Assembly: GCA_003290165.1 (NCBI GenBank)
Contig: QNQO01000531.1
Location: 434,001-498,000, forward strand
From: Berberis thunbergii
Lineage: Eukaryota; Streptophyta; Magnoliopsida; Ranunculales; Berberidaceae
Direction: 5' to 3'
DNA: 64,000 nucleotides
A program made the position numbers and the translations under genes. Position 1 is the first letter of the stretch. Each line of letters begins with the position of its first letter. This document shows, piece after piece, positions 10,600 to 21,543 of this stretch. The notes under the pieces were generated by a model. That model did not search any database. It was not told where the DNA came from and saw only the letters and a list, made by a program, of their open reading frames with translations.

Positions 10600-11790
10600 A
10601 AGGGAATTATCCTGATGCCATCAAATACGGACTGGTCATGTTATGACTGATGAGGGGAGCTCATGCGCACGAAGCAAAGGTTTATGTACACAAATGTCGG
10701 TCATTGGATTAAAGTAAAAGTAATTTAATGACATTAAATCACATATCACCCCTCTCTCTCTCGTTAAATCACACATCAACTCATGTCTCTCTCTCCTCTT
10801 TTTCTCTCTCACTTCTAGTCATTTGGAAAGAGAAGCCATGGAAGTAGTCCTCAAGATGAAATTGAATTATCATATGATTGTGAATCTTGGCGGTTGAGAA
10901 TTAGCACTTCAAGCTCAATGGAACCAAACTTTAGAACCCAATTATTCCAGGGAAGAGGGATAAACCAAGAGGCAGCAAATCAAAGAATAACTCAAGAAGA
11001 ACAAAGCAAGGCTAAACGAAAGGATCCCGATCATGATTTGGATTTGAATCTGTCACTCAAGATAGCACCACCAATACACAATCAAGAGCGGAAAAGAGTT
11101 TTGGAAGTCAATGATGTCAAAGTTGATGGCAATTTATGTCGTCTTTCTTTATGCTCACCTTCTTTGAAGATTAATAAGAGGTTGAAGGAAGGAGATGGAT
11201 GTAGTAGAGAGCATGTAAGAATGGCAAGTACTCTGGATCTGACTCTATGAATGCTTACAATTAATTATGAGTGAGATGTTGAGGTACTTGTCAAGAGAGT
11301 ATGTAGATCATTGCCATGTATCAACATGCAAGGTAATAACAATTCCACTTGTTCTTATTTTGTTTTCTTCTTTTATTTATTATCTTGCATGCATTATCTA
11401 GTTTGAACAAATGCCAAAATGGTGTGATCCAAAAAATATGTGACATCTCAATTGTTCTTAAGGCTGCTAAACAAAATTTACATTTAATACACACACTAGT
11501 AACGAAGATCAGAGATAAAGAAAATCAGAAGACTAGAAGTGAGAGAGAGAGAGAGAGGTGAGTGTGATTTAACTTTTCTTATTGTGATTTAATGAATCTC
11601 GGTAATGGGCTTTGATGATGATGATTGTGATTTAATGAGAAAGAGAGGGATGCTGTGTGATTTAACGCCGTTAGATTATTTTTATTTTAATCCAATGGCT
11701 CGAATTTGTGCACATGAGGGGGTCTTGTGCTTTGTGCGCATGAGCCCCCCTCGATCCCTAAAATACTTGGATGCCACTTTGAATGCAAGC
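10600..11790. mobile_element. Pack-MULE-like element carrying an EAR-motif ORF
   Basis: Long imperfect inverted repeats flank a coding insert. The left arm (about 10610-10820) contains GCTCATGCGCAC, CATTGGATTAAA, GTTAAATCACAC and, at its inner edge, TCTCTCACTTCTAGTC. The right arm (about 11530-11785) holds the reverse complements in reverse order: GACTAGAAGTGAGAGA, GTGTGATTTAAC, TTTAATCCAATGG, GTGCGCATGAGC. The insert between the arms is about 709 bp. Arms over 200 bp with a captured coding segment fit a Pack-MULE. The outermost boundaries are fuzzy, and I could not find a clean 9-bp duplication, so the superfamily is inferred. Confidence 0.7.
10918..11250 (+). CDS. EAR-motif protein fragment inside the Pack-MULE-like element
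   Basis: From the first ATG this encodes 110 aa. The same frame is open back to a TAG at 10816-10818, the inner edge of the left arm. That layout suggests the protein is the tail of a longer captured gene. It has a textbook EAR repression motif (DLDLNLSLK, residues 40-48), a basic stretch (KAKRK) before it, and a second LxLxL-like motif as its last residues (TLDLTL). EAR motifs recruit TOPLESS-type corepressors. The arrangement recalls C-termini of GARP/G2-like MYB factors, but no DNA-binding domain is present, so the parent family is uncertain. If expressed it might act as a short repressor or decoy; this is speculation. Confidence 0.5.
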   Translation: MEPNFRTQLFQGRGINQEAANQRITQEEQSKAKRKDPDHDLDLNLSLKIAPPIHNQERKRVLEVNDVKVDGNLCRLSLCSPSLKINKRLKEGDGCSREHVRMASTLDLTL

Positions 11791-12977
11791 ATGTCAGACG
11801 CTTTTTGGTGGCACGACACTGTTCAGAAGTGTGAAATTATGCATTCGGCGTTAGGATTTGGAGGGTGAATAGGGGTGAAGCTTGGGCGGTCCAACCCGAA
11901 TCGAACTTGAAAAGTTTGGCCCTTTGGGTTATGGATTTTCTTAGAGGAGATAAGTATCATTTTCCATCCAAAAAAACTTGAAAATTTTAATTAATCTATA
12001 AATTTATTATCCACATTATTAAATCTATATAACAAATTAAAATGGGGTTTGAGGTTGGAGATAAAAAAACAATTAAGGTGGTTTTTTTAAGTAGTTATAA
12101 GTTAACTTCTAACTAGAGTTAGAAGTTTTGAACGAGCTTTTGAATGAACTGTTTGTTTTGCTTCTGAATGAGCTGATGATTAGAAGCTATAAAATTAAAT
12201 AATGTTTGTTTTTAGGTGGTGACTTGAAGTTCTTTTACATTTTTCTCACCACCACAATCTCACCCCCCACCACAAATCACCAACATTAACCTCCTTTTCA
12301 ACTTGTTTTTTCTTGCCCAAATACCATTGAGATCATTTTTCACCACTACAAGAAACCACCATATATGTCTCTTCATTCCTCATACAATATTCAATAGAGA
12401 GGAAGAAAAAAAATGAGGGGGAGGAGGGAAGGTCAGGGATGGTGGTATTTACGGTGAAGGTATTGATCGCGTGATAAATAGCTGAAAAAATATGGGATGG
12501 TTGGTAGAGGAGAGGGGTAGTAGCAATCATTATGAATTTATTGTGAGGTTGTTATTAGAATTAATTTTCATTAAACAATCAGTGCTAAGTGATTAGCACC
12601 TCCATGGTGCTTACTCCAATCGAAACTTCAACTTCTTATTAGAACTAAAAACAAACACTCTTTTTAAAGTGACCCACTTTTTATTAACTTTTATGCTCCA
12701 ATCAACTCTAAACATCACACACCTAAAGGCTCACATTGAATTTGAGTGCCCCAGGCATGGGGAATACCCTGATCATTTATATTTCAAAACATGGAGAAAT
12801 TCCAAAAATAATATATAGCTTTGTGATTGTGTTCTTACACTACGTTACAGTTTAGAAAAGTAAACGACTATTTGAGAAATTTGGGCAACCTAAGTTCCAG
12901 CCCAAGCCCGAATAAACATACTTGAGTTAGTCTTGGGTTGTTACGATTAGGCTCAAGTTTGGATTGGGCCTAGGCTA
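11791..12977. other. Intergenic DNA, possible MITE relic at 12205-12655
   Basis: No gene seen. A weak inverted match (TTGTTTTTAG...CTTGAAGTT at about 12207 against AACTTCAAC...CTAAAAACAAAC at about 12626) suggests a decayed hAT-like MITE, without a target duplication. The rest is AT-rich or poly-purine/pyrimidine. Confidence 0.4.
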
Positions 12978-13594
12978 AGCTCCTAACTGGGAAAGAGAGC
13001 TGCAAACCATTAGGTAGCTCGCTCCACCCGACGGTTTGGCGATTCTACTGTTCATCTACAGTACCACGCACTGTTGCTGAATCAATGAAGCTCTGCATTG
13101 AACAAGGATGATGACTGCGAAGATTGATCCTATCAGGGCTCCACTCCCCCTTGTGGAGACACTCTTATTGGTAAGAGGGGACTTGATTCGAACCCTAGCT
13201 TGACCCGTGATGATGAACTACCTCACCAAAGTTTGCATAGCCAAGAGCAAACCTTGTCTATTTCAAGCCATGTTTAATGCATCGAACTGTGAACAAGCGA
13301 CTACGCTAGACGCAGGACCTACTACTGGGAATATTCAGGGTATGAACCTAACCGAGGTTAACCATCCAAATAGCAGGAAAATTTGTATGAACTGGGCTGA
13401 AAAGTTACAAAAAAACAAGTTCGCATGATCCACTAAACTAGAATATGTGCAACCTAGTTCCCTAAATGGTAAAACTGTTGTTAAAGTCAGTACCAGTGAC
13501 TTTACAAACAACATTGAGGAGTGTCAATAGCTGCTGATCGGAAGGTTTGTTGGCAAGCGTCTCGCTTACACTTATGTCAAAGATTACCTAGTGC

Positions 13595-14130
13595 ATGTCT
13601 AGGGCACTAAGGAGTTTATTATGCACATTCATGGATAAGAACTTTGTCTTTCGATTCAAGAATGAGGCTGACAGATGCAGAGGGCTTGAGATCGGGCCTC
13701 TACACATTGCTAGTAGGTTATTCATACTGCGTCAATGGTCTCCCCACATGAATGAGGATGAGGATGTCCTCACCACAGTACCTATATGGGTGACCTTAAA
13801 AAAAATTCCTCTTTTCTTATGGAACCCATCAGGTATTCAACAAATTGCTAGTGCGATTGGTATCCCGATAATGCTCGACAAAGCCACAGAAGATAAAACG
13901 AGATTGTCCTATGCTCGAGTATGTGTCGAGGTAGACATTAATAGTTCACTACCAAAAATTGTCTTAGTATTGGCGAATGAAGGCATTCTGCGCTTAATAG
14001 ACGTAGAGTATGCATGGATACCAGTTAAGTGCACTGTTTGTTCAGGCTTTGGCCATTCAACGTCATAGTGTACTAGGAATAAATCCACAGCTAAGCCTGT
14101 CCTAAAGACCTGGAAAGCAGTGAAGAACAA
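13595..14130 (+). pseudogene. LINE ORF1 (DUF4283 / zinc knuckle) remnant
   Basis: The open part encodes a DUF4283-like region (FILRQWSPHMNEDEDV, then VPIWVTLKKIPLFLWNPSGI), which in plant LINEs precedes an RNA-binding zinc knuckle. The knuckle begins CTVCSGFGHSTS, but a TAG (14067-14069) falls just before the last cysteine, so the CCHC motif is cut. A further open stretch upstream (13207-13428) has no recognisable domain. ORF1 proteins bind LINE RNA and nucleic acid in the retrotransposition complex. Confidence 0.8.
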
Positions 14131-14705
14131 ACACCAAAATCACAAAAAGGATGCAGATGAGTGGACACTTGTACATGGAAAGCATACTCAAAAGGCTCGG
14201 GCTCAAGGTAACTACACTAGCAGTCAGACTGCTGCTAATACAGGGACTGATATTAAAATTTAGCATGCTGCTAATACAGGGACTGATACTACTGCTGACA
14301 TTGTTACTTCTGCCACCAATGGTCTGCAGGTTGCACTGCCCGATAGCAATAGGTTTGCAGCTCTTGAGCAGCTAGAAGACACTGAGGTGGATGCAATACA
14401 GGCTCCTCAACTTCCTGTTACTGAAGTTTGTACTAAGTATGGGACTGATGTTGAATCTGGGTTGTTGTCCTCGGGTGACATGGTACCAGTGGGACGCATT
14501 GAGCATGGACTTACTGTCGGTGCAGAACCTAGCTCCTTGCGCAATGTAGTGACTAAATCCTTAAATATTGGCACCAGCGTCGGTGCAGTGGCTCAACCCT
14601 TGAATACTTTCGGTACGGAGACTAGATCCTTGAATACTATCAGTCAGTTGAGAGACAAAGTGCGTAAAATGGGAGCGAGCAGCTCCCTAAACCAAGATTG
14701 TCTTA

Positions 14706-17700
14706 ATGATTAAAGTTGGATGCTGGAATATTCGTGGGTTGAATGAATCAATGAAACAAAAAGAAGTTAGGCAACTCATTACTAAGGGCAAGCTTCATAT
14801 GATAGGTATCCTTGAAACTAAAGTTGTTGGGACCAAAACAAGCTCTATCCAGTCAGCAATTATGCGTGACTGGGAGTGGACTGACAATAGTGACATTACT
14901 GATGGTGGTCATCGAGTCTAGGTGGGGTGGAATCCTGCTCTTGTCACGGTTAACATCAGCTCTAGATCAGCCCAAGCCATATCACTAACAACTAAATGGG
15001 ACAGTGGATTCACTTGCTTTCTTTTTTTTCATATATGGTAGTAGTTCATACATGGTTAGAAAAGAGCTATGGCGAGATATTGATGGCTTCTCTGCAGCTT
15101 ATCCGTGGGCTCTATTAGGTGACTACAATGCTACTCTGCATACTCAAGAACGGGTTGGCAACTCAGATAGATATGTAGGAGGAGCAGATGAGTTTCTTCA
15201 TTGTGTGACCCAGACAGCGCTCTATGACTGCAGATACCGTGGTAATTATTTCACATGGAGTAACAAGCAAGCGGGGTGTGATAGAGTAGTGTCAAAGATT
15301 GACAGAGTCCTTGTCAATGGACTGTGGATGCAGGAGCTCCCCAATGCAGAGACTGAATTCATGAACCCATGTGTGTCTGATCATGCTCCTATGGTTCTTT
15401 CTTTGTATGACAACAATAATAGGGGTCCAATGCCATTCAAATTCGTTAACTACTGGGTTTATGAGAAAGACTTTACCAAGATAGTGGAGGAAGCATGGAG
15501 CACACAAATATATGGTAACCCTATGTTCAAGCTTGTTCAGAAGCTAAAGATTGTGAAGCAAGCACTCATGGCCTGGCGTAAGAACAATTTCAATAAAGCT
15601 TGTTCAAATGTTGAGCAAGCTAGACAACGTATGTACACGGCTCAGCAGGCTGTTCTACGACCTCCGGTATCTGATATAGTAGTCCATGCTGAAAAAATTG
15701 CAGTAAAAGAATATGCGTGTGCTGCTAGGAATGAAGAGTCTGAGGCTAAGCATCAATCTAGATCCATGTCATTTGCATTAGGCGATCAGAACACTGCTTA
15801 TTTTCATAGTCTTATCAGGGAGCGCAGAGCCCAAAACAGAATAATGAGCATTTCAAACAGGATGGTGCCAAGCTGGAGGAGCCTGCGGATATTGAACAAG
15901 AGTGCTTGCAATACTTTGGGGATATTTTCGCAGGTGACCATGAAACCCAGTATGACTCTAATATTATCAACTCCCTGGAGTTCCAGGGCGTTCTCACTAA
16001 GGAGATGGGTCAGAATCTCATCAGACAGGTTACCAAGAAGGAAATTGTGGAGACCTTGGCTGCTATCGACTCTAACAAAGCACCAGAACCTGATGGGTAT
16101 TCTTCTTTCTTCTTCAAAACTACTTGGAGGATTGTTAGGGATGATTTTGTTCGGGCTATTCTTAACTTCTTCCGAAGTTCTAAGCTTCTTGGTCAGGTAA
16201 ATGCCACAGTAGTTGCTTTAGTTCCTAAAGTTACTAACGCTTCCTACTTTAGTGATTACATACCCATAGCTTGCTGCAATGTTCTATATAAATGCATAAC
16301 CAAGTTGTTGACGAATAGACTGCAAGATGTTGTTCAAAGGGCAGTCAGTAACTCCCAATTAGCCTTTATCAAAGGAAGACACATTCAGGACAATATTATT
16401 CTGGAGCATGAGCTCGTCCGTAACTACCACAGGGATCATGGCCCACCTAGATGCGCTGCTAAGATTGATCTAAGGAAGGCTTATGATATGGTGCGATGGG
16501 AAGCTATCACTCATCTGCTAGAGAAACTGAAGTTTCCTCCTCAATTTATTATGTGGGTGAAAGAATGCATCTCTACGTCCAAATTCTCTATTAATCTCAA
16601 TGGGTTTCCTAGAGGTTACATACATGCTTCACGAGGTCTTCGCCAAGGATGCCCCCTATCCACTTACTTGTTTGTGATGGTCATGGAGATCCTCCATGTG
16701 TTACTAAGGAAGAAAGTTCAGGAAGGCCATTACAAGCTCCACTATCGTTTCAAGGACCCCATTATCACACACCTTGGGTTTGCAGATGATCTAATAGCTT
16801 TCTTCCATGGAGATGGTAACTCTGCAAAGGCATTAGCTGAAGTATTGCAAGCCTTCAAGGCCTGCATAGGACTAGAGGTTAATGACAATAAGAGCTCAAT
16901 ATTTCTAGCTGGTGTTACTAGTGATGAGCGAATGAACATAGGTACTTATCTGCAGTTTCATATTGAAGAGCCCCCTGTTAAGTACCTTGGATTGCCTATG
17001 ATATCCTCTACTCTCTCTCACTCCCACTGCTTCCCTCTTCTTGATAGAATTCGGAAGAGAGTTAACTCGTGGAAGAACAAATTCCTATCCTATGCTGGGC
17101 GTTTGGTCTTGATCAAGTCTGTGCTCGCCAATATGCATGTGTATTGGACATCCTGCTATGGACTGCCGAAGAAAACATTAGACTGTATTAATGCTATATT
17201 GCGCAATTTCTTATGGTCAGCTGGTGAGTCTCCGCTGAAAAAAATGAAAGTTAGTTGGGATTCTATCTGTTATCCTACTCGAAAAGGCAGTCTGGGTATT
17301 CGCAACATCAGAGTAGGTAACGAAGTTGCAACCTTAAAACATATTTGGAAGCTTATTTCCAAGCATGACACTCTGTGGGTGCATTGGACTTGGAAACACC
17401 TAGTCAAGCACCGTGATTTCTGGTTGATGAATCCTCCTCGAGAAGCATCACACTGTTGGCGACACATTCTGGAATGTAGGACCAAGGCAGCCACATTACT
17501 TACTCACTCTATAGGTAATGGTGAGGCCACTCTTCTTTGGAAGGATCCCTGGCATCCTTTAGGTATTTTGATGGAGTTCTTCCCACAAGGTTTCCTATAT
17601 GACTCCAGGCTTCATAGAAATGCAAGGGTCTCATCTATTATCAGAAACGACCAATGATGGGCTCCTTCAAGGATTGCACACAGGATTCCTGAGATAGTGA

Positions 17701-19527
17701 ATCAACTGGTGACATTGAATTGAGCAGCAACAATGATGATAAAGTAGTCTGGAAAGCTAGTACTGATGGTTCTTTCCAAACTAAAGCTACTTATGAGGCA
17801 ATTAGGAAGCGAAAAAGTATGGTCCAATGGACTTCTGTGTTCTGGTTCAAGCACAATATACCACGACACAACTTCATAACTGGCTGCTAACAAATAAAGC
17901 TCTAACCACCCTGAGCAAGCTGAAAAAATGGGGAAAAGCTCAGCAGGACATATGTCCCCTATGTGGTTATGAAACTGAGACAGAATCCCACTTATTCTTT
18001 ATATGTAGCTATTCTAGTGCTGTTTGGGGCCAAATCTTAAACTACTCTCTAAGTCGATTCATGAATGGGAGGTGGAATTGCAATGGTGCATTCAACACTT
18101 TCATGGTAACGGTGCTACTGTTACATTGAAGAAAGTTGCTCTTAATGCCACTGTGTACCATATCTGGATGGAGCGAAATAGAAGGTTGTATGAACAAAAA
18201 TCCAGCGCTGCGACAGAGCTTGGGCACCGCATATATATGGAAATCAGACTCAAATTCAGTGTGGGCACCTGGAAAACAGAGGATACGGACCAAAACAGGA
18301 ACTTACTGAACCAATGGCATTTGGAGTTTCAGCCAGTGTTCTAAAAATCGCTAGGTGCTGGGCGGGCAGCAAACAGGTGCCTAGTGCCCAGAGGCCTAGG
18401 CGGCGCCTAGGCAGTCTTAGGTTTTGTATTATAACTTTAATAATTTATAAAAGTTAAGCATAATACCTTATCAGTTACATCCAATTTAATGCCAATATAC
18501 ATATGCAAAATTTAAAAACATGAAAAATTAACAACCGTGAACAAAATTTGTTAAAACTCAAATAACTAAAGTTGGTCATGATGGGTACTTTATATAAATT
18601 TGAATTTGTGTAATCTTTTATTTTTCTTCAAATTGCATGAATAACCTCAGTTATTTTTGATAAAATCTACATTAGTAAAATTGGTACCGGCAGATCCTTT
18701 GAGAATTCCATTAAGTAATCATCCTTTGCTATATTTAGACATATACTGAATAAAAAATAATTAAATAGTTTATTTCTAAAAAATAGGAAAGAAAAATTAA
18801 ATAAGAACACAATCAGCCTTATTAAAAAATAAAAATAAAAATCGCCCAGACCGCCTAGATCCCTCCCAGATCCGCCCAGACAGCCCAGAACCGCCCAGAC
18901 TGCCCGCCCAGCCATTAATCTGGGTGGTTTTCCACCTTCTAGCGCCTAGGCGGCCGCCCAGGCCGATTTTTAGAACACTGGTTTCAGCTGAGTCACTCTC
19001 TTCCTCGACAATGCTCATGGAAGAAACCCCCATTGGGATGGCACAAGATTAATACTGATGGTTCCTTTCGTAGTGCAAGTGTTGTACATGAAGCCAAAGG
19101 AGGTTACAGAGCAATTCTAAGGGATGATCGAGGTGAAGCAATCACTGTCTGTTCTGGGGACTGTCGTGGATAGTCTGTTATTAAGCATGAACTGCAGGGT
19201 ATTCTTGCAGGATTGAAGCTGGCCATATTGCACAATAAAATGTGGCTAGCGATCAGTACAGACTCCTCAACTGTGTTCTCTTATATCACGTCTCATAAAC
19301 TAGTGTCTTGGGAGCTCAAACACTGTTTGCAAAATACGAACTGAGCTTTCTAAATTAGATGAGTATTCGTGTCAACATGACTACAGATAAACAAATAGAG
19401 CAGCGGACTTATTAGCGAGCACCTTCCCTAATGCATAATTTATAGAGTTCACGCCTAGCTCCTTTGTTGAAGACCTGAAAAAGATCATGTATGAAGATAG
19501 TGTAGGGAAAATATATCTTAGATTGTA
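14706..19527 (+). pseudogene. LINE ORF2: endonuclease, reverse transcriptase, RNase H
   Basis: ORF2 starts MIKVGCWNIRGLN (AP-endonuclease motif) at 14706. It hits a TAG near 14919 and shifts frame near a run of T at about 15020. It continues with GDYNATLH and the catalytic SDHAPMVL of the endonuclease. Another shift near 15880-15906 leads into reverse transcriptase (KAPEPDGYSSFFFK, QLAFIKGRHIQDN, GLRQGCPLS, active site FADD in GFADDLIAF). A stop follows near 17655, then a zf-RVT segment (CPLCGYETETESHLFFIC, about 17960-18010). The C-terminal RNase H (INTDGSF at about 19050) lies beyond the inserted MITE and has its own stops. All domains are in canonical order; the protein cannot be made. Confidence 0.92.
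18334..18980. mobile_element. hAT-type MITE nested in the LINE
   Basis: This 647-bp element has inverted termini CAGTGTTCTAAAAATCG and CGATTTTTAGAACACTG and GC-rich subterminal repeats of the GCCTAGGCGG type. It is flanked by a perfect 8-bp duplication, GTTTCAGC (18326-18333 and 18981-18988), which is the hAT size. It codes for nothing. Skipping the element plus one duplicate rejoins the LINE frame between the zf-RVT and RNase H segments, so the insertion is younger than the LINE. Confidence 0.92.
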
Positions 19528-19605
19528 ATCTTTTATTTGTTCAATGGTTTGGGGTCCATTTTTAACCCCGCTCAATTTCCAAAAAAAAAAAAAGCTCCTA
19601 ACTGG

Positions 19606-19883
19606 CCCAACATGCCCTAATTGTGGCGCTAGGTGGGAAGTAGCACTAAATTTTGAAAGTCGGGCTCATGTGGTGCCAACATGGGTGCTTTCCACTAAAA
19701 TTCATAAATTAAGCTCTCTAAGTTTTTATCGAGATTCAAGAGTATTTTGAGGAAGATCGTAATGGCTAAGCCATCTGCATTTGCTTCCCTAGGGGATTTT
19801 TTTCAAGTACCTGGAAATAGGATAAAAGGGTCAATCCCACATGGGATTTGATTCCCAAATCATGGATCCTAGTCATTTTCATA
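19606..19883. other. Intergenic DNA
   Basis: Old insertion site of the LINE and flanking unique-looking sequence. No gene or element recognised. Confidence 0.5.
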
Positions 19884-20062
19884 CAACAATTTTAGGCAGC
19901 CAGGGCTGCTAGCCACTTTTGAGCCAGGGTAAGGTTTTTTACACTTCTACCCCTCCATAGATTATGTCTGTGGTCGTGTATTTAAAGAGAATGGATAAAA
20001 GTGTAAAAAATCCCTACCTTGGCCCAAAAGTGGCTAGGAGCCCTAGCTGCCAAGAATTGTTG
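19884..20062. mobile_element. 179-bp MULE-type MITE
   Basis: Almost the whole element is a pair of inverted repeats of about 70 bp (left CAACAATT and GCTAGCCACTTTTG; right CAAAAGTGGCTAG and AATTGTTG) around a short centre. A perfect 9-bp duplication ATTTTCATA flanks it (19875-19883 and 20063-20071). A 9-bp duplication with long inverted repeats fits Mutator-like non-autonomous elements. It would fold into a hairpin if transcribed. Confidence 0.88.
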
Positions 20063-20071
20063 ATTTTCATA

Positions 20072-20551
20072 TGACTCACAAGATCTTCAAAATGAGTCGC
20101 ACACAATCGACGAATCTAGTTTGTATTACCATGTGATTTGATATATCAATAATATAACAAGGCATAAAATTTTGGCTTTTTGATAACTTATAAAAGAATG
20201 AGAAGCCACAATTGTCAAATGTATTGAATGTAATGTATTACTACATGATAGTCTTTCCCCTTTTACTTAGGAATATGTAAATACAGACTGACATATTGTA
20301 CATACTAATCCTAAGTAGTTTTTTAGCAGGGCAATCATAAAAAATAAAAATTCAAGTAATGAAAATCAAAATCTTACAACTATGGAATGAATATTTTTTC
20401 AAGCAATCTAGCAAGGATTATTTACAACAATTTTTAGCGTCGCATGGGCGTGCTCAGTCACTTTTCTCACATGATAGCACACGTTGTGTCAAGGCACATT
20501 TTAGCTTTTAATCCATGGAATAATAATGGATAAAACTTGTCCTCTAAATCC
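20072..20551. other. Intergenic DNA
   Basis: AT-rich, no gene or element recognised. Confidence 0.5.
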
Positions 20552-21510
20552 AAGTTCATCAATTTAGACGGTCCCAGTAGGGAATGGATGCTTGAAATTA
20601 TGGAACATGATACTCCGCGTAAGACAAAAAAACATGTTTGGAGAAGTCTCGCATGCAACTTTCTCACAAGAACCAGTTAGATGAAATAAAATATTAGTTA
20701 GCTCCGTCTTGTTGATGGCATTGCTTGATGGCGAAGACCTTGGCACAAATTAAAAACCTCAATGCTCGGATAAATCTAATAGTGAGAACATAAAGTGCCT
20801 TTGATCCAACATAAAATCAGCGTGTTGGTACCTTTTCAAAAAACTGTTATAAAAACTATTATTTTTATTTTGGACAACTTATTTTGCCTTGATATGTGTG
20901 CAAGTTATTTTGTGTACATTGTAAAGGAAATTGGTATGCTTACCCTACCAAATCCCTCCTCTCACCCTTGCTAACTTTTTTTTTTCAAAACTTCTTCTCA
21001 CACTCCACTATAAAAGCCCCCGCCTCTCACCATCCAAACATGAAAACACCAACCCTTTTTCTTTCTATCTCTTATTTTATTCTTTTTCTCTTACTAACAA
21101 TATGTTTTTTTTAATCTTCTTATTCGATCTACTGGGGTGGGTGGTGGAGGTGGTTGTATATTAATATAGGGGATGAAGACGAGATGGGTGATTATTGTGG
21201 TTGATTAATCAAAGAGTATAGGAAGACAACATCAATCGGTCATCCACACAAACGAAGAAGGAAATATCGCAAAAGAACAAGCTTATTTGCGAAGATGGTG
21301 GTAGCGGGTGATTGGCAAATAAGAGAAGGAGAGGAGGGAAGGTGGTGGTAATTGTGGTGTTGGTGAAGATGAGATAAGGGAATAACCTAAATCTATTAAT
21401 AAAAAAACAACATAAATTGATAAGGTCTTATCGATTCGAAAATTTGGATGAATAGAATTATCCTAAATCTATTAAAAAATTAGTTATAAGGATGAATAAA
21501 GAACTATGTA
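20552..21510. repeat. Segmental tandem duplication, copy 1
   Basis: About 960 bp starting AAGTTCATCA matches copy 2 (21544-24890) along its length once the LTR in copy 2 is skipped. Shared landmarks include GGAATGGA-GCTTGAAAT, the AACTTTCTCACAAG block, GACAACTTATTTTGCC and the GGTGTTGGT-AAGATGAGATAA block. The copies differ by many substitutions, so the duplication is not recent. No coding frame is conserved between them. A TATA-like CACTATAAAAG at about 21006 and a pyrimidine-rich tract precede a short open frame in copy 1 only. Confidence 0.75.
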
Positions 21511-21543
21511 AGTCAAGGAGTAATGGCTAAAACTTAAAAATAT

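Larger units (their letters stand above)
12991..19593 (+). mobile_element. Full-length L1-type LINE with target-site duplications
   Basis: The element is bounded by a 12-14 bp direct repeat, AAGCTCCTAACTGG, at 12977-12990 and 19592-19605. It ends in a 13-base poly(A) (19581-19593), the hallmark of target-primed reverse transcription. It contains a degenerate ORF1 and an ORF2 with AP endonuclease, reverse transcriptase, zf-RVT and RNase H. It is about 6.6 kb in total, of which 655 bp are a nested hAT MITE plus its duplicated target. Several frameshifts and stops make it inactive. Confidence 0.93.

Noticed and set aside
12205..12655. MITE with TGTTTGTTTTTAG ends
   Set aside because: The inverted match is about 25 bp with several mismatches and no 8-bp duplication; kept only as a remark.
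20896..21164. Short ORFs after a TATA-like box in copy 1 of the tandem duplication
   Set aside because: The frame is not conserved in copy 2, so selection for a protein is unlikely.
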